In this document: piece after piece, positions 9,510 to 18,020 of the stretch
How positions within the stretch are numbered: the stretch's first letter is position 1
Layout: each line of letters begins with the position of its first letter
Assembly: GCF_900167075.1 (NCBI RefSeq)
Contig: NZ_FUWH01000001.1
Span: 496,001 to 560,000, forward strand
From: Sediminibacterium ginsengisoli
GTDB lineage: Bacteria; Bacteroidota; Bacteroidia; Chitinophagales; Chitinophagaceae
Length of the DNA: 64,000 bases
Reading direction: 5' to 3'
Translations under genes and position numbers: made by a program
The notes under the pieces: generated by a model
What the model was told of the DNA's origin: nothing
Database searches by the model: none
Seen by the model: only the letters and a program-made list of their open reading frames with translations

Positions 9510-10799
9510 ATGAAAAAGAACAGCTTATTGTTGCTGACGCTTATGGCAACAACCGCTTCATTTGCACAGAATATTGATAATATCATCAATGTGAAGGAAG
9601 TGGAAAGAATAGAAAGAGTGCTTGCTGCAGATGATATGCAGGGCCGCCGCGCTTTCACGCCGGGTATCGATAAGGCCGCTGCCTTTATTGCGGATGAATT
9701 CAAAAAAACAGGCCTGCAAACGCTGAACAACAGCGGAACTTATCTGCAGTCCTTTGCTATGATACGTCCTAAAATGATCAGCACCACTGCAACAATTGAT
9801 GGTGCAGCAGCAGATGCAAAAGATGTGGTGGTATTCACCTGTCAGCCCGAGCTGAAAGTAACGGAAACTTCCGGTTACGAAAAAGCGACCATGGCTGCGG
9901 GCGCCAACCTGCGCACCGAGGTAAATAAATATGTGAACAGCAACAAGAACTACATCGTTTTTGTGGATACCAGCTTTTCAAAACAGTTCGCTAATCTGAA
10001 CAGGCTGAAATCGCAGTTGTACAAATCAGACAAGAATGTGATCTTCATTGCAACGGCAACTGCGCCTAAAACCTTTACGGTAGAGGCAAAACATGAGATC
10101 ACTGAAATGAAGCTGGCGAATGTGGTAGGAATCCTGCCCGGTAAAAGCAAAAAGAATGAATATGTGATCTTCTCCGGTCACTATGATCACCTGGGGATCA
10201 ATACCCGTAACATGGTAAATAACGATTCCATCTACAACGGCGCCAATGATGATGCTGCGGGAACCACTGCGGTAATGATGCTGGCCAAATATTTCAAAGC
10301 ACTGAACAACAATGAACGTACCCTGATCTTCGCGGCATTTACTGCCGAGGAAGTAGGTGGCTACGGCGCTACTTATTTCTCACGTCAGTACAATCCTGAA
10401 GAAGTGAAAGCGATGTTCAATATTGAAATGATCGGTACCGAAAGTAAATGGGGTAAAAACTCTGCCTACATTACCGGTTATGAGAAGACCAGTATGGGCG
10501 AGATCCTGCAGGGCAACCTGAAAGGAACAGGTTTCGAATTCCATCCAGATCCGTATACCGATCAGAACCTGTTCTACCGTTCGGATAACGCAACGCTGGC
10601 AAGGCTGGGCGTTCCTGCACATACCATTTCCACTTCAAAAATGGACAGCGAACCCAATTACCACAAAGCCAGTGACGAAGTAGGCACGCTGGATCTGGAC
10701 AACATGACCATGATCATCAAAGCGATCGCATTGAGCTCAAAAGGCATTGTGAGCGGGAAAGAAACGCCAACACGCGTAGATACCTCTACCTTACGCTAA
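9510..10799 (+). CDS. Secreted M28-family zinc aminopeptidase
   Basis: Exported metallopeptidase, 429 aa, with a signal peptide ending ASFAQ near residue 20. A PA-like insert is possible in the first half. The M28 zinc ligands appear in order: SGHYDHLG (His/Asp), NGANDDAAGT (bridging Asp), FTAEEVGGYG (Glu-Glu pair), NIEMIGTE, and the late His in NYHKASDEVG. Members of this family remove N-terminal residues from peptides in the periplasm or outside the cell. A near-consensus -7 box TATCTTTC sits at 9469-9476, about 34 nt before the ATG. It is convergent with the next gene across a perfect palindromic terminator. Confidence 0.92.
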   Translation: MKKNSLLLLTLMATTASFAQNIDNIINVKEVERIERVLAADDMQGRRAFTPGIDKAAAFIADEFKKTGLQTLNNSGTYLQSFAMIRPKMISTTATIDGAAADAKDVVVFTCQPELKVTETSGYEKATMAAGANLRTEVNKYVNSNKNYIVFVDTSFSKQFANLNRLKSQLYKSDKNVIFIATATAPKTFTVEAKHEITEMKLANVVGILPGKSKKNEYVIFSGHYDHLGINTRNMVNNDSIYNGANDDAAGTTAVMMLAKYFKALNNNERTLIFAAFTAEEVGGYGATYFSRQYNPEEVKAMFNIEMIGTESKWGKNSAYITGYEKTSMGEILQGNLKGTGFEFHPDPYTDQNLFYRSDNATLARLGVPAHTISTSKMDSEPNYHKASDEVGTLDLDNMTMIIKAIALSSKGIVSGKETPTRVDTSTLR

Positions 10800-10819
10800 T
10801 CAATCGTAAGGATCAGCAT

Positions 10820-10860
10820 AAAAGGAAAGCCGCAACGATATCGTTGCGGCTTTCCTTTTA
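10820..10860. terminator. Bidirectional terminator, 20-bp perfect palindrome
   Basis: Bases 10820-10839 and 10840-10859 are exact reverse complements, with A-rich left and T-rich right flanks. It serves the convergent M28 peptidase and GGGP-synthase-family genes. Confidence 0.92.
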
Positions 10861-10883
10861 TAGCTATTTGTTAAACAGGATAA

Positions 10884-11639
10884 TTATACTTCTACTGCAA
10901 CGCTGTGCACTGCCGCGCTCATTTCACGGATCAGGGACGGATCTTTTTCAATAGCATTACCTACCACGATCACATCGGCACCGGCTTTGCAGTTGCGGTA
11001 AGCTTTTTCAGGTTCGGTAATGCCGCCGCCAATGATCAGCGGTACTTCAATATGCCTGGCAACCCTTTCGATCATGCTTTCCGTAATGGGCCTTTTGGCA
11101 CCGCTTCCGGCATCCATATACACCAGCTTCATGCCCAGCATTTCGCCGGCCATGGCTGTACACATGGCAATATCATTTTTATCTGAGGGGATAGGAGTGG
11201 CGTTGGAAATATATGATACGGTGGTGGGTGCGCCGCCATCGATCACCATATAACCTGTTGGCATGATCTCAAGGCCGCTCTTTTTTACAAAAGGAGCACT
11301 GATCACATGCTGACCGATCAGGAGTTCCGGATTACGCCCCGAGATCAGCGAAAGGTAAAGCAGCGCATCGGCATATTTGCTTACCTGCGATGGTGAGCCC
11401 GGGAAAAGTACTACCGGGATATGGCAGAGTTGTTTGATGCGGCGGATACACTCATCCAGGTGACTGGAAATTACAAGGCTGCCGCCAACAAAGAAATAAT
11501 CCACCTTAGCGTCAACAGCAAGTGTAACCAACTTATCGATATGCTGCTCTTCAATCTTATCCGGATCGATCAGTACGGTAAATGATTTTTTACCGGATCT
11601 TTTCTTTTCAACGAATTGATTATATAACAATTGCTTCAT
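10884..11639 (-). CDS. Geranylgeranylglyceryl-phosphate synthase family protein
   Basis: TIM-barrel prenyltransferase of the GGGPS/PcrB family, 251 aa, expected to join a polyprenyl diphosphate to sn-glycerol-1-phosphate to form an ether bond. Signature segments are present: VLIDPDK at residues 22-28, the LISGRNPELLIG segment, YMDAGSGAKRPI, the phosphate-binding GGGITEPEKA, and VVGNAIEKDP. The family is best known from archaeal membrane lipid synthesis; Bacteroidota homologues belong to the group II GGGPS branch, and the physiological lipid in these bacteria is not settled. Prenyl chain length specificity cannot be judged here. It is monocistronic with a near-consensus -7 box on the minus strand (CATTTTTG, 11670-11663). 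Confidence 0.9.
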   Translation of the reverse strand: MKQLLYNQFVEKKRSGKKSFTVLIDPDKIEEQHIDKLVTLAVDAKVDYFFVGGSLVISSHLDECIRRIKQLCHIPVVLFPGSPSQVSKYADALLYLSLISGRNPELLIGQHVISAPFVKKSGLEIMPTGYMVIDGGAPTTVSYISNATPIPSDKNDIAMCTAMAGEMLGMKLVYMDAGSGAKRPITESMIERVARHIEVPLIIGGGITEPEKAYRNCKAGADVIVVGNAIEKDPSLIREMSAAVHSVAVEV

Positions 11640-11902
11640 TCAGTTATAGATGGATACTATTGCAAAAATGCAGAAAAGTTTTTGTTTGACAGTGTCTTGT
11701 TTGTATTCATGTGAAGATAGCTTATTCAGACCACTTCGGCTGCAGTGATTTACGGGCAATAATTGTGCCTGCTCGATTGTATCCATTTACGAAAAATTGC
11801 CGGATTTGCAGCATGTTTTTGTGTTTTTTTCTGAAGAAAAATTTACTTCAGTAAAATAAAGCCTTAAGCTGCTTTATGCACAGCTTGTTGATATTTCCGG
11901 CC

Positions 11903-11932
11903 TTGAAAAATGATGATAGCTGGATACTTTCG
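11903..11932 (+). promoter_or_regulatory. Probable nrdJ promoter
   Basis: TTG (11903-11905), a 19-nt spacer, and TACTTTCG (11925-11932), a one-mismatch match to TAnnTTTG. A start site 4 nt later would put the transcript 5' end at the base of the hairpin that begins at 11937. Confidence 0.45.
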
Positions 11933-11936
11933 TCAA

Positions 11937-11993
11937 CCGCCCGATACCGTAGCTGATTCCGGAACCCGGGCGGGATCTATCTTCCTAACCCGC
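11937..11993 (+). promoter_or_regulatory. nrdJ leader with two mutually exclusive hairpins
   Basis: ccgcccg (11937-11943) pairs exactly with cgggcgg (11967-11973). The overlapping gcggg (11970-11974) can instead pair with cccgc (11989-11993), 16 nt before the nrdJ ATG. The two pairings share bases 11970-11973, so only one can form at a time. This layout resembles a translational or ligand-responsive switch; the ligand is unknown and no known riboswitch class was recognised. Confidence 0.4.
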
Positions 11994-12009
11994 AAAAAAC
12001 CACTCGCTC

Positions 12010-15000
12010 ATGGCTACTAAAACCTCTGCCGTCAAAGGCCTGCAATTTCGTCGCCGCTTTACACGCTATGATGTCAGTCCGTATGATCAGTTCGAATACG
12101 ATTACCGCGACAGCGTTATTAAAAACCCGAATGGGGAGAAAGTATTTGAAATGAACAATGTAGAGGTTCCGAAGCAGTGGAGCCAGATCGCTACAGATAT
12201 CCTCGCCCAGAAATATTTCCGTAAGGCCGGCGTTCCCCAGCCTGATGGTTCTACAGGCAGGGAAACAAGCGTAAAACAGGTTGCGCACCGTATGGCCAAC
12301 TGCTGGCGCGCCTGGGGAGAACGTTATGGCTATTTTGCCACTGAAAAGGATGCACAGGTGTTTTACGAAGAACTGGTGTACAGCATCCTTAACCAGTCTT
12401 GCGTACCCAATTCTCCGCAATGGTTCAATACCGGTCTTCATGAAAGCTATGGGATCACAGGTAAACCGCAGGGCCACTACTTTGTAGATCCGGCAGATGG
12501 CCAGCTGAAGAAATCCTCCAATGCTTATGAAAGGCCGCAACCACATGCCTGCTTTATTCTCAGTGTGAACGACGACCTGGTTAACGAAGGCGGGATCATG
12601 GACCTCTGGACCCGCGAGGCCCGTATCTTCAAATACGGATCAGGGGTAGGAACAAACTTCTCACAGATCAGGGGCTCGAATGAAAAGCTCAGCGGCGGCG
12701 GTACTTCCAGTGGCCTGATGAGTTTTCTCAAGATCGGCGACCGCGCCGCCGGCGCTATCAAAAGCGGCGGTACCACAAGACGGGCTGCAAAGATGGTCTG
12801 CCTCGACCTGGATCACCCGGAGATCATGGAATTCATCAACTGGAAAGTAAAAGAAGAAGATAAAGTGGCAGCGCTTGTTGCCGCAGGTTATGATAACAGC
12901 TATGAAGGGGAAGCTTATGCAACAGTATCCGGCCAGAACTCGAATAATTCCGTCCGGATCCCGAACAGCTTTTTCCGCGCGCTGGAAGAAGACGGCGAAT
13001 GGGAATTGAAAGCACGCACAGATGGCCGCGTGATGAAGCGTATCAAAGCCAGTGAAGTATGGGATAATATCGCCAATGCCGCATGGCGCTGTGCAGACCC
13101 CGGAACGCAATACGATACAACCATCAATGAATGGCATACCTGTCCGCAGGGTGGCCGCATCAACGCGTCCAATCCATGTTCGGAATATATGTTCCTGGAT
13201 AACACCGCATGTAACCTGGCTTCCGTAAACCTGCGTAAATTCCATAATGATGCAACAAATGTTTTTGACGTGGAAGGTTTTGAATACACCACGCGTTTAT
13301 GGACAACCGTGCTTGAAGTGTCTGTGCTGATGGCGCAGTTCCCTTCAAAAGAAGTGGCACGTCTTTCTTATGATTACCGCACACTGGGATTAGGATTCGC
13401 CAATCTCGGCTCAATGCTGATGGTCAGCGGCATTGCTTATGACAGCGATGAAGCGCGCGGTATTGCAGGTGCTATTTCCGCTATTATGACCGGCGTAGCT
13501 TATAAAACCTCTGCTGAAATGGCGGCTTTCCTCGGACCTTTCGAAAAATACCAGGAGAACCGGAACGATATGCTGCGTGTAATGCGCAATCACCGCGCGG
13601 CGGCTTATGATGCAGAAGAAGCATATACCGGCCTTGAGATCAAACCACAGGGTATCAACGCAAAATATTGTCCTGATTACCTGCTCACCGCAGCTACGAA
13701 AGCCTGGGATGAAGCCGTTCAGCTGGGCGAAAAATATGGTTACCGCAACGCACAGACCACCGTGATCGCGCCAACCGGAACCATCGGTCTTGTAATGGAT
13801 TGCGATACCACAGGTGTGGAACCGGATTTTGCACTGGTTAAATTTAAAAAATTATCCGGTGGCGGTTACTTCAAGATCATCAACCAGTCAGTGCCGCAGG
13901 CGCTTAAGAACCTGGGCTACAGCGAGGCGGAAGCAAAGGCGATAGAGCAATATGCAGTAGGTGCAGCAAGCTTTAAAAATGCACCTTTCATTAATCCGGA
14001 AAGTCTTGCAGCAAAAGGACTGACGGCAGAAGAGATCGGCAAACTGGAAAATGCGGCACGTTCTGCATTCGAGATCGGTTTTATCTTCAATCGCTTTACA
14101 CTTGGCGATGAATGCCTGGAAAGACTTGGTTTCAGCGAAGCACAATATGCAGACTGGAGCTTTAACCTCCTTGAGGCACTTGGCTTTACAGAAGAAGAAA
14201 TTGAAGCAGCGAATAATTATGTATGCGGAACGATGACCGTAGAAGGTGCACCATACCTGAAAGAAGCACACCTCCCTGTATTTGACTGTGCCAATAAGTG
14301 TGGCAAGATCGGCGAACGTTATATACATGCATACGGACATATCCGTATGATGGCAGCCTGTCAGCCATTCCTCAGCGGCGCTATTTCCAAAACCATCAAC
14401 CTGCCGCATGAGGCAACCGTGGAAGAAATAGCGGACTGTTATATGCTGAGCTGGAAGCTCGGACTGAAAGCGAATGCATTGTACCGCGACGGATCGAAGC
14501 TGAGCCAGCCACTGAGTAATAAGGCAGAAAAGAAAAAGAAAACAGAAGATGCAGCAGAAACGGAGGAAGCAGCTGTTTCATTACAGGAAAGCAATATTGT
14601 AGACCTGGGCAAACTGACAGTGGAAGAACTGCTGGAAGAAGTGCAGAAAAGAATGCATGCATCTACTGATACACAGCTGAAGCGTGCATTATCTAAAATT
14701 GTAGAGAGAAAATCATTGCCGGCCAAACGTCGCGGGTTTACACAGAAAGCCCGGATCGGTGGCCAGGTATTATTCCTGCGTACGGGTGAATACGGAGACG
14801 GAACGCTCGGAGAGATCTTCATCGATCTTGCGAAGGAAGGTTCCACGCTGCGCAGTCTCATGAACTGCTTTGCGATCGCTATTTCGGTAGGTCTGCAATA
14901 TGGCGTGCCGCTGGAAGAGTTTGTAGAGAAGTTCGTGTTTACCAAATTTGAACCAGCCGGCATGGTAGATCATCCGAATATCAAGACCACCACATCACTT

Positions 15001-15348
15001 GTAGATTTTGTGTTCAGGGCACTGGCTTACGAGTACCTCGACAGGACAGACCTGGTTCACGTGATCGACAGGCCGGTGATCGGAAATACGGGAGAAGACG
15101 CACATGCGCCCGAATTGAGCAATATGCGCGTGATCGCTTCGGCAAATGCAAGTGCTGCGGCACAATCGCAGAAACTGCACCGTGCTGCGGGTGGTCAAAA
15201 AACAGATACTGGCCTCGATGCCGTAAACATGGCCGCCAAGAATATGCAGAGTGATGCACCTGCATGTAACACCTGCGGGCATATCACCATCCGGAGCGGT
15301 ACCTGCTACAAGTGCCTCAACTGCGGCAACAGCATGGGATGCAGTTAA
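12010..15348 (+). CDS. nrdJ: Vitamin B12-dependent (class II) ribonucleotide reductase
   Basis: Adenosylcobalamin-dependent reductase that converts ribonucleotides to deoxyribonucleotides, 1112 aa. The predicted thiyl-radical cysteine is Cys390 in NPCSE; the redox pair is Cys181 (HACFILS) and Cys401 (NTACNL), and the 11-residue spacing between 390 and 401 is that of the characterised thermophilic NrdJ. Further along come the ATP-cone-free barrel core, a Lys/Glu-rich linker near 840-860, a TSCPD-type domain around 900-1020, and a C-terminal cysteine tail (CNTCGH and CYKCLNCG) that likely shuttles electrons or binds zinc. Being O2-independent, it allows DNA synthesis in both oxic and anoxic conditions. 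A structured leader precedes the ATG. No anti-repressor gene such as nrdR is adjacent. Confidence 0.96.
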   Translation: MATKTSAVKGLQFRRRFTRYDVSPYDQFEYDYRDSVIKNPNGEKVFEMNNVEVPKQWSQIATDILAQKYFRKAGVPQPDGSTGRETSVKQVAHRMANCWRAWGERYGYFATEKDAQVFYEELVYSILNQSCVPNSPQWFNTGLHESYGITGKPQGHYFVDPADGQLKKSSNAYERPQPHACFILSVNDDLVNEGGIMDLWTREARIFKYGSGVGTNFSQIRGSNEKLSGGGTSSGLMSFLKIGDRAAGAIKSGGTTRRAAKMVCLDLDHPEIMEFINWKVKEEDKVAALVAAGYDNSYEGEAYATVSGQNSNNSVRIPNSFFRALEEDGEWELKARTDGRVMKRIKASEVWDNIANAAWRCADPGTQYDTTINEWHTCPQGGRINASNPCSEYMFLDNTACNLASVNLRKFHNDATNVFDVEGFEYTTRLWTTVLEVSVLMAQFPSKEVARLSYDYRTLGLGFANLGSMLMVSGIAYDSDEARGIAGAISAIMTGVAYKTSAEMAAFLGPFEKYQENRNDMLRVMRNHRAAAYDAEEAYTGLEIKPQGINAKYCPDYLLTAATKAWDEAVQLGEKYGYRNAQTTVIAPTGTIGLVMDCDTTGVEPDFALVKFKKLSGGGYFKIINQSVPQALKNLGYSEAEAKAIEQYAVGAASFKNAPFINPESLAAKGLTAEEIGKLENAARSAFEIGFIFNRFTLGDECLERLGFSEAQYADWSFNLLEALGFTEEEIEAANNYVCGTMTVEGAPYLKEAHLPVFDCANKCGKIGERYIHAYGHIRMMAACQPFLSGAISKTINLPHEATVEEIADCYMLSWKLGLKANALYRDGSKLSQPLSNKAEKKKKTEDAAETEEAAVSLQESNIVDLGKLTVEELLEEVQKRMHASTDTQLKRALSKIVERKSLPAKRRGFTQKARIGGQVLFLRTGEYGDGTLGEIFIDLAKEGSTLRSLMNCFAIAISVGLQYGVPLEEFVEKFVFTKFEPAGMVDHPNIKTTTSLVDFVFRALAYEYLDRTDLVHVIDRPVIGNTGEDAHAPELSNMRVIASANASAAAQSQKLHRAAGGQKTDTGLDAVNMAAKNMQSDAPACNTCGHITIRSGTCYKCLNCGNSMGCS

Positions 15349-15377
15349 CAACACAGGCCCTTAGATTCAATTGATAA

Positions 15378-15405
15378 GACGCCACCTGGTTTACCGGGTG
15401 GCGTC
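15378..15405 (+). terminator. Hairpin after nrdJ (weak terminator)
   Basis: A 9-bp stem, gacgccacc (15378-15386) with ggtggcgtc (15397-15405), lies 30 nt past the nrdJ stop. No T run follows, so it may stabilise the 3' end rather than terminate efficiently. Confidence 0.5.
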
Positions 15406-15512
15406 GCCCATTAAAGACATGCAGTGCAGAAATTTATGGCAAAAAAAATATGTGTGTTACCCGAAAAATCATACATTCATTTCTTCAACGATCTAACTAA
15501 CAAACCTGCCTT

Positions 15513-17255
15513 ATGGGAGACCTGCAAATAAAAAAAGAATCCAAGAAATACGATGCCGTGATCGTGGGTTCGGGAGCTGGTGGCGGAATGGCTGCTTATG
15601 TACTGGCCAATGCCGGACTGAAAGTGTGTCTGATTGAAGCCGGCCCTGATTATGATCCTGCCAAACACTCTTCACAGTTCAAAAATCCATGGGATTCACC
15701 ACGCCGCGGTGCAAGTACCAAGTTCCGTCCTTTCGGAGATTTCGATGGTTGTTACTGGGGCTGGGAGATTGATGGCGAACCTTATACCATGGCGCCGGGA
15801 AGTGATAAGTGGGATTGGTGGCGTGCGCGTATGATCGGAGGCCGTACCAATCACTGGGGCAGGATCTCACTGCGTTTTGGTCCGAAAGATTTCAAAAGAA
15901 GAAGTATAGATGGTTTGGGCGATGACTGGCCGATCGGCTACGAAGACGTGAAGCCTTATTACGATAAGATCGACAGGCTGCTCGGTGTGTTCGGTTCTAA
16001 CGAAGGCTTGGAAAATGACCCGGACGGCATCTTCCTGCCGCCACCCAAGCCGCGCCTGCACGAACTGATGATCAGGAAAGCTGCAACCGGGATAGGAGTG
16101 CCGGTTATTCCATCCAGGCTTTCGATCCTCACCAAACAGATCAACAAAGAACGCGGCGCCTGTGTGTATTGTGCACAGTGTGGACGCAGTTGTAAACTGG
16201 CAGCGGATTTTTCATCATCATCCGCGCTGGTAAAACCGGCAGTGGCTACGGGGAATGTAGATGTGGTAACCAATGCCATGGCAAGAGAAGTGATCACTGA
16301 CAAAGAAGGAAAGGCAACCGGTATTTCATTTGTGAATAAGACAGACATGATGGAATACCAGGTAAACGGCCGTGTGGTGATACTTGCAGCCAGCGCCTGT
16401 GAAACAGCAAGACTGCTGCTCAATTCAAAATCACAACGCCATCCGAACGGACTTGCCAATGAAAGCAACGTAGTAGGAAAGTACCTGCACGATTCCACCG
16501 GCGCAGCGTTAGGCGGTGTGCTGCCGCAGCTCTTCGGCCGTAAACGATATAATGAAGATGGTGTGGGTGGTATGCACGTATATACACCGTGGTGGCTGGA
16601 TAATAAAAAACTCGATTTCCCCCGCGGGTATCATATTGAATACTGGGGCGGCATGTCGCAGCCAGCTTATGGCTTCGGATTTGGTATGGAAGGGCTGAAC
16701 GGTAAGTATGCAGTTCATGGCAAAACCAAAGAAGCCGGTGGCTATGGTGCTTCGCTGAAAGAAGATGCGCGTTTCTTCTATGGCGCCGGTGTAGGCATGG
16801 CTGGCCGTGGAGAAGCGGTTCCCAATATCAATAATTATTGCGAGATCGATCCGAGCGTGGTAGATAAATACGGTATTCCGGTACTGCGTTTCCATACCAA
16901 ACATTCGGATTACGAGATCAAGCAGGCCAAGCACATGAAAGAAACTTTCAAGGAGATCATGCATAATATGGGTGCTATTATTACCTGGGGCGGAGATGAT
17001 AACGAGAAGAATAATTATGGCCTGAATAATCCGGGTAACATCATTCACGAAGCCGGTACTGTGCGCATGGGTGCAGACCGTAAAACATCGGCCCTGAATA
17101 AATGGAGCCAGGCACACGATTGCAAAACATTGTTTTGTGTGGATGGCAGCCAGTTTACATCGCAGGCTGATAAAAATATAACCTGGACCATTCTTGCACT
17201 TTCCATGCGTGCTTCAGAGTATATCATCGATGAAATGAAAAAACAAAATCTTTAA
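15513..17255 (+). CDS. GMC-family FAD dehydrogenase, large subunit (FAD-GDH/glucoside-3-dehydrogenase type)
   Basis: Flavoprotein of the GMC oxidoreductase family, 580 aa. The FAD dinucleotide fold begins at residue 14 (DAVIVGSGAGGGMAAYVLA); the C-terminal GMC domain holds HEAGTVRMG and the terminal FAD-site block VDGSQFTSQ. Four closely spaced cysteines, C217, C220, C223 and C227 (CVYCAQCGRSC), occupy the place where the alpha subunit of bacterial FAD glucose dehydrogenase carries its iron-sulfur cluster. There is no signal peptide; the following gene encodes the Tat-type small subunit, so export as a preformed complex is likely. No cytochrome c subunit is adjacent, so the electron acceptor is unknown. 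The sugar or alcohol substrate cannot be fixed. Confidence 0.85.
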   Translation: MGDLQIKKESKKYDAVIVGSGAGGGMAAYVLANAGLKVCLIEAGPDYDPAKHSSQFKNPWDSPRRGASTKFRPFGDFDGCYWGWEIDGEPYTMAPGSDKWDWWRARMIGGRTNHWGRISLRFGPKDFKRRSIDGLGDDWPIGYEDVKPYYDKIDRLLGVFGSNEGLENDPDGIFLPPPKPRLHELMIRKAATGIGVPVIPSRLSILTKQINKERGACVYCAQCGRSCKLAADFSSSSALVKPAVATGNVDVVTNAMAREVITDKEGKATGISFVNKTDMMEYQVNGRVVILAASACETARLLLNSKSQRHPNGLANESNVVGKYLHDSTGAALGGVLPQLFGRKRYNEDGVGGMHVYTPWWLDNKKLDFPRGYHIEYWGGMSQPAYGFGFGMEGLNGKYAVHGKTKEAGGYGASLKEDARFFYGAGVGMAGRGEAVPNINNYCEIDPSVVDKYGIPVLRFHTKHSDYEIKQAKHMKETFKEIMHNMGAIITWGGDDNEKNNYGLNNPGNIIHEAGTVRMGADRKTSALNKWSQAHDCKTLFCVDGSQFTSQADKNITWTILALSMRASEYIIDEMKKQNL

Positions 17256-17290
17256 ATTCTTCATTCCCTGCGGGGATAAAACAGATCCTT

Positions 17291-17947
17291 ATGGACAGAA
17301 GAAAATCGATCAAGGCGCTTGTTATCGGAACCGTTTCTGCGGGAGTGGTACTGGATGCCTGTAAAACAGAAGACAAAAAAGCCACTGCTGCAGCTACAGG
17401 GGCAGCGAACGATGACGACCGCATGCAGGAAGAAAAAGATGCCCTGAAAAAACTCAAAGCCCAGGAAAACTTTTTCACGCCGCACGAAATGGCAACGCTG
17501 ACCGTGCTGGTAGATATTATTGTTCCGAAAGACAGTGTCAGTGGCAGTGCAACCGATGCAAAAGTACCGGAGTTCCTGGAGTTCATTGTAAAAGATATGC
17601 CTTACCACCAGACACCGATGCGCGGAGGTCTGCGCTGGCTGGATATGCAGTGTCTGAAACAATTTGAAAAATCATTTGTTGATTGCTCAGAGACACAACG
17701 GATTGCTATGGTGGACCAGATCGCTTATCCCGCCAAGGCAAAACCTGAAATGAAACAGGGCGTTGCATTTTTCAATCTTGCACGCAATCTCACCATGACC
17801 GGCTTCTACACTTCAGAGATCGGGGTGAAGGACCTGGGTTACATGGGTAATGTGCCTAACCAGTGGAACGGTGTTCCGGAAGATGTGTTGAAGCAATATA
17901 ATTATGCTTATACTGATCAGGACCTGAAAGTGTGTATCAGTTATTGA
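17291..17947 (+). CDS. Gluconate 2-dehydrogenase subunit 3 family protein (small subunit)
   Basis: Partner of the upstream GMC dehydrogenase, 218 aa. The N-terminus has a twin-arginine start (MDRRKSIKALVIG) followed by a hydrophobic stretch and a lipobox-like LDAC with Cys at about 25, so it may be a Tat-exported lipoprotein. The mature part begins with FFTPHEMATLTVLVDIIVP and contains KVPEFLEFIVKD, both characteristic of the gluconate_2-dh3 family. In studied systems this gamma-type subunit is needed for folding and hitch-hiker export of the flavoprotein. The gap between the genes is 35 nt, consistent with one transcript closed by a strong terminator. Confidence 0.87.
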   Translation: MDRRKSIKALVIGTVSAGVVLDACKTEDKKATAAATGAANDDDRMQEEKDALKKLKAQENFFTPHEMATLTVLVDIIVPKDSVSGSATDAKVPEFLEFIVKDMPYHQTPMRGGLRWLDMQCLKQFEKSFVDCSETQRIAMVDQIAYPAKAKPEMKQGVAFFNLARNLTMTGFYTSEIGVKDLGYMGNVPNQWNGVPEDVLKQYNYAYTDQDLKVCISY

Positions 17948-17965
17948 TCCGGTTCAAATGTTATC

Positions 17966-18006
17966 AAAGAAGAAGCCCACTCGATCATGAATGGGCTTCT
18001 TCTTTT
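17966..18006. terminator. Bidirectional terminator between the dehydrogenase operon and metG
   Basis: A 14-bp perfect stem (aaagaagaagccca 17966-17979, tgggcttcttcttt 17992-18005) with a 12-nt loop. The T-rich right arm serves the plus strand and the A-rich left arm serves metG on the minus strand. Confidence 0.88.
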
Positions 18007-18020
18007 ATGTAAGGAGCGTC

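Larger units (their letters stand above)
11640..12009. other. 370-bp divergent intergenic region with structured nrdJ leader
   Basis: No ORF of note. The left edge holds the promoter region of the GGGPS-family gene. A small AT-rich hairpin (ctgaag 11831-11836 with cttcag 11846-11851) lies in the middle. The right edge holds a putative nrdJ promoter and a GC-rich leader with competing hairpins, listed separately. I searched by eye for a cobalamin B12 box and did not find one. Confidence 0.7.

Noticed and set aside
11640..12009. Cobalamin riboswitch ahead of nrdJ
   Set aside because: I looked for the conserved B12 box (GCCACTG-like) and the core GGGAA...CCCGC-type arrangement. Only loose fragments such as ccactcgc at 11999 are present, so no known class is called.
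12661..13245. 194-aa open frame on the minus strand
   Set aside because: It is antisense to the conserved core of nrdJ and carries no motif.
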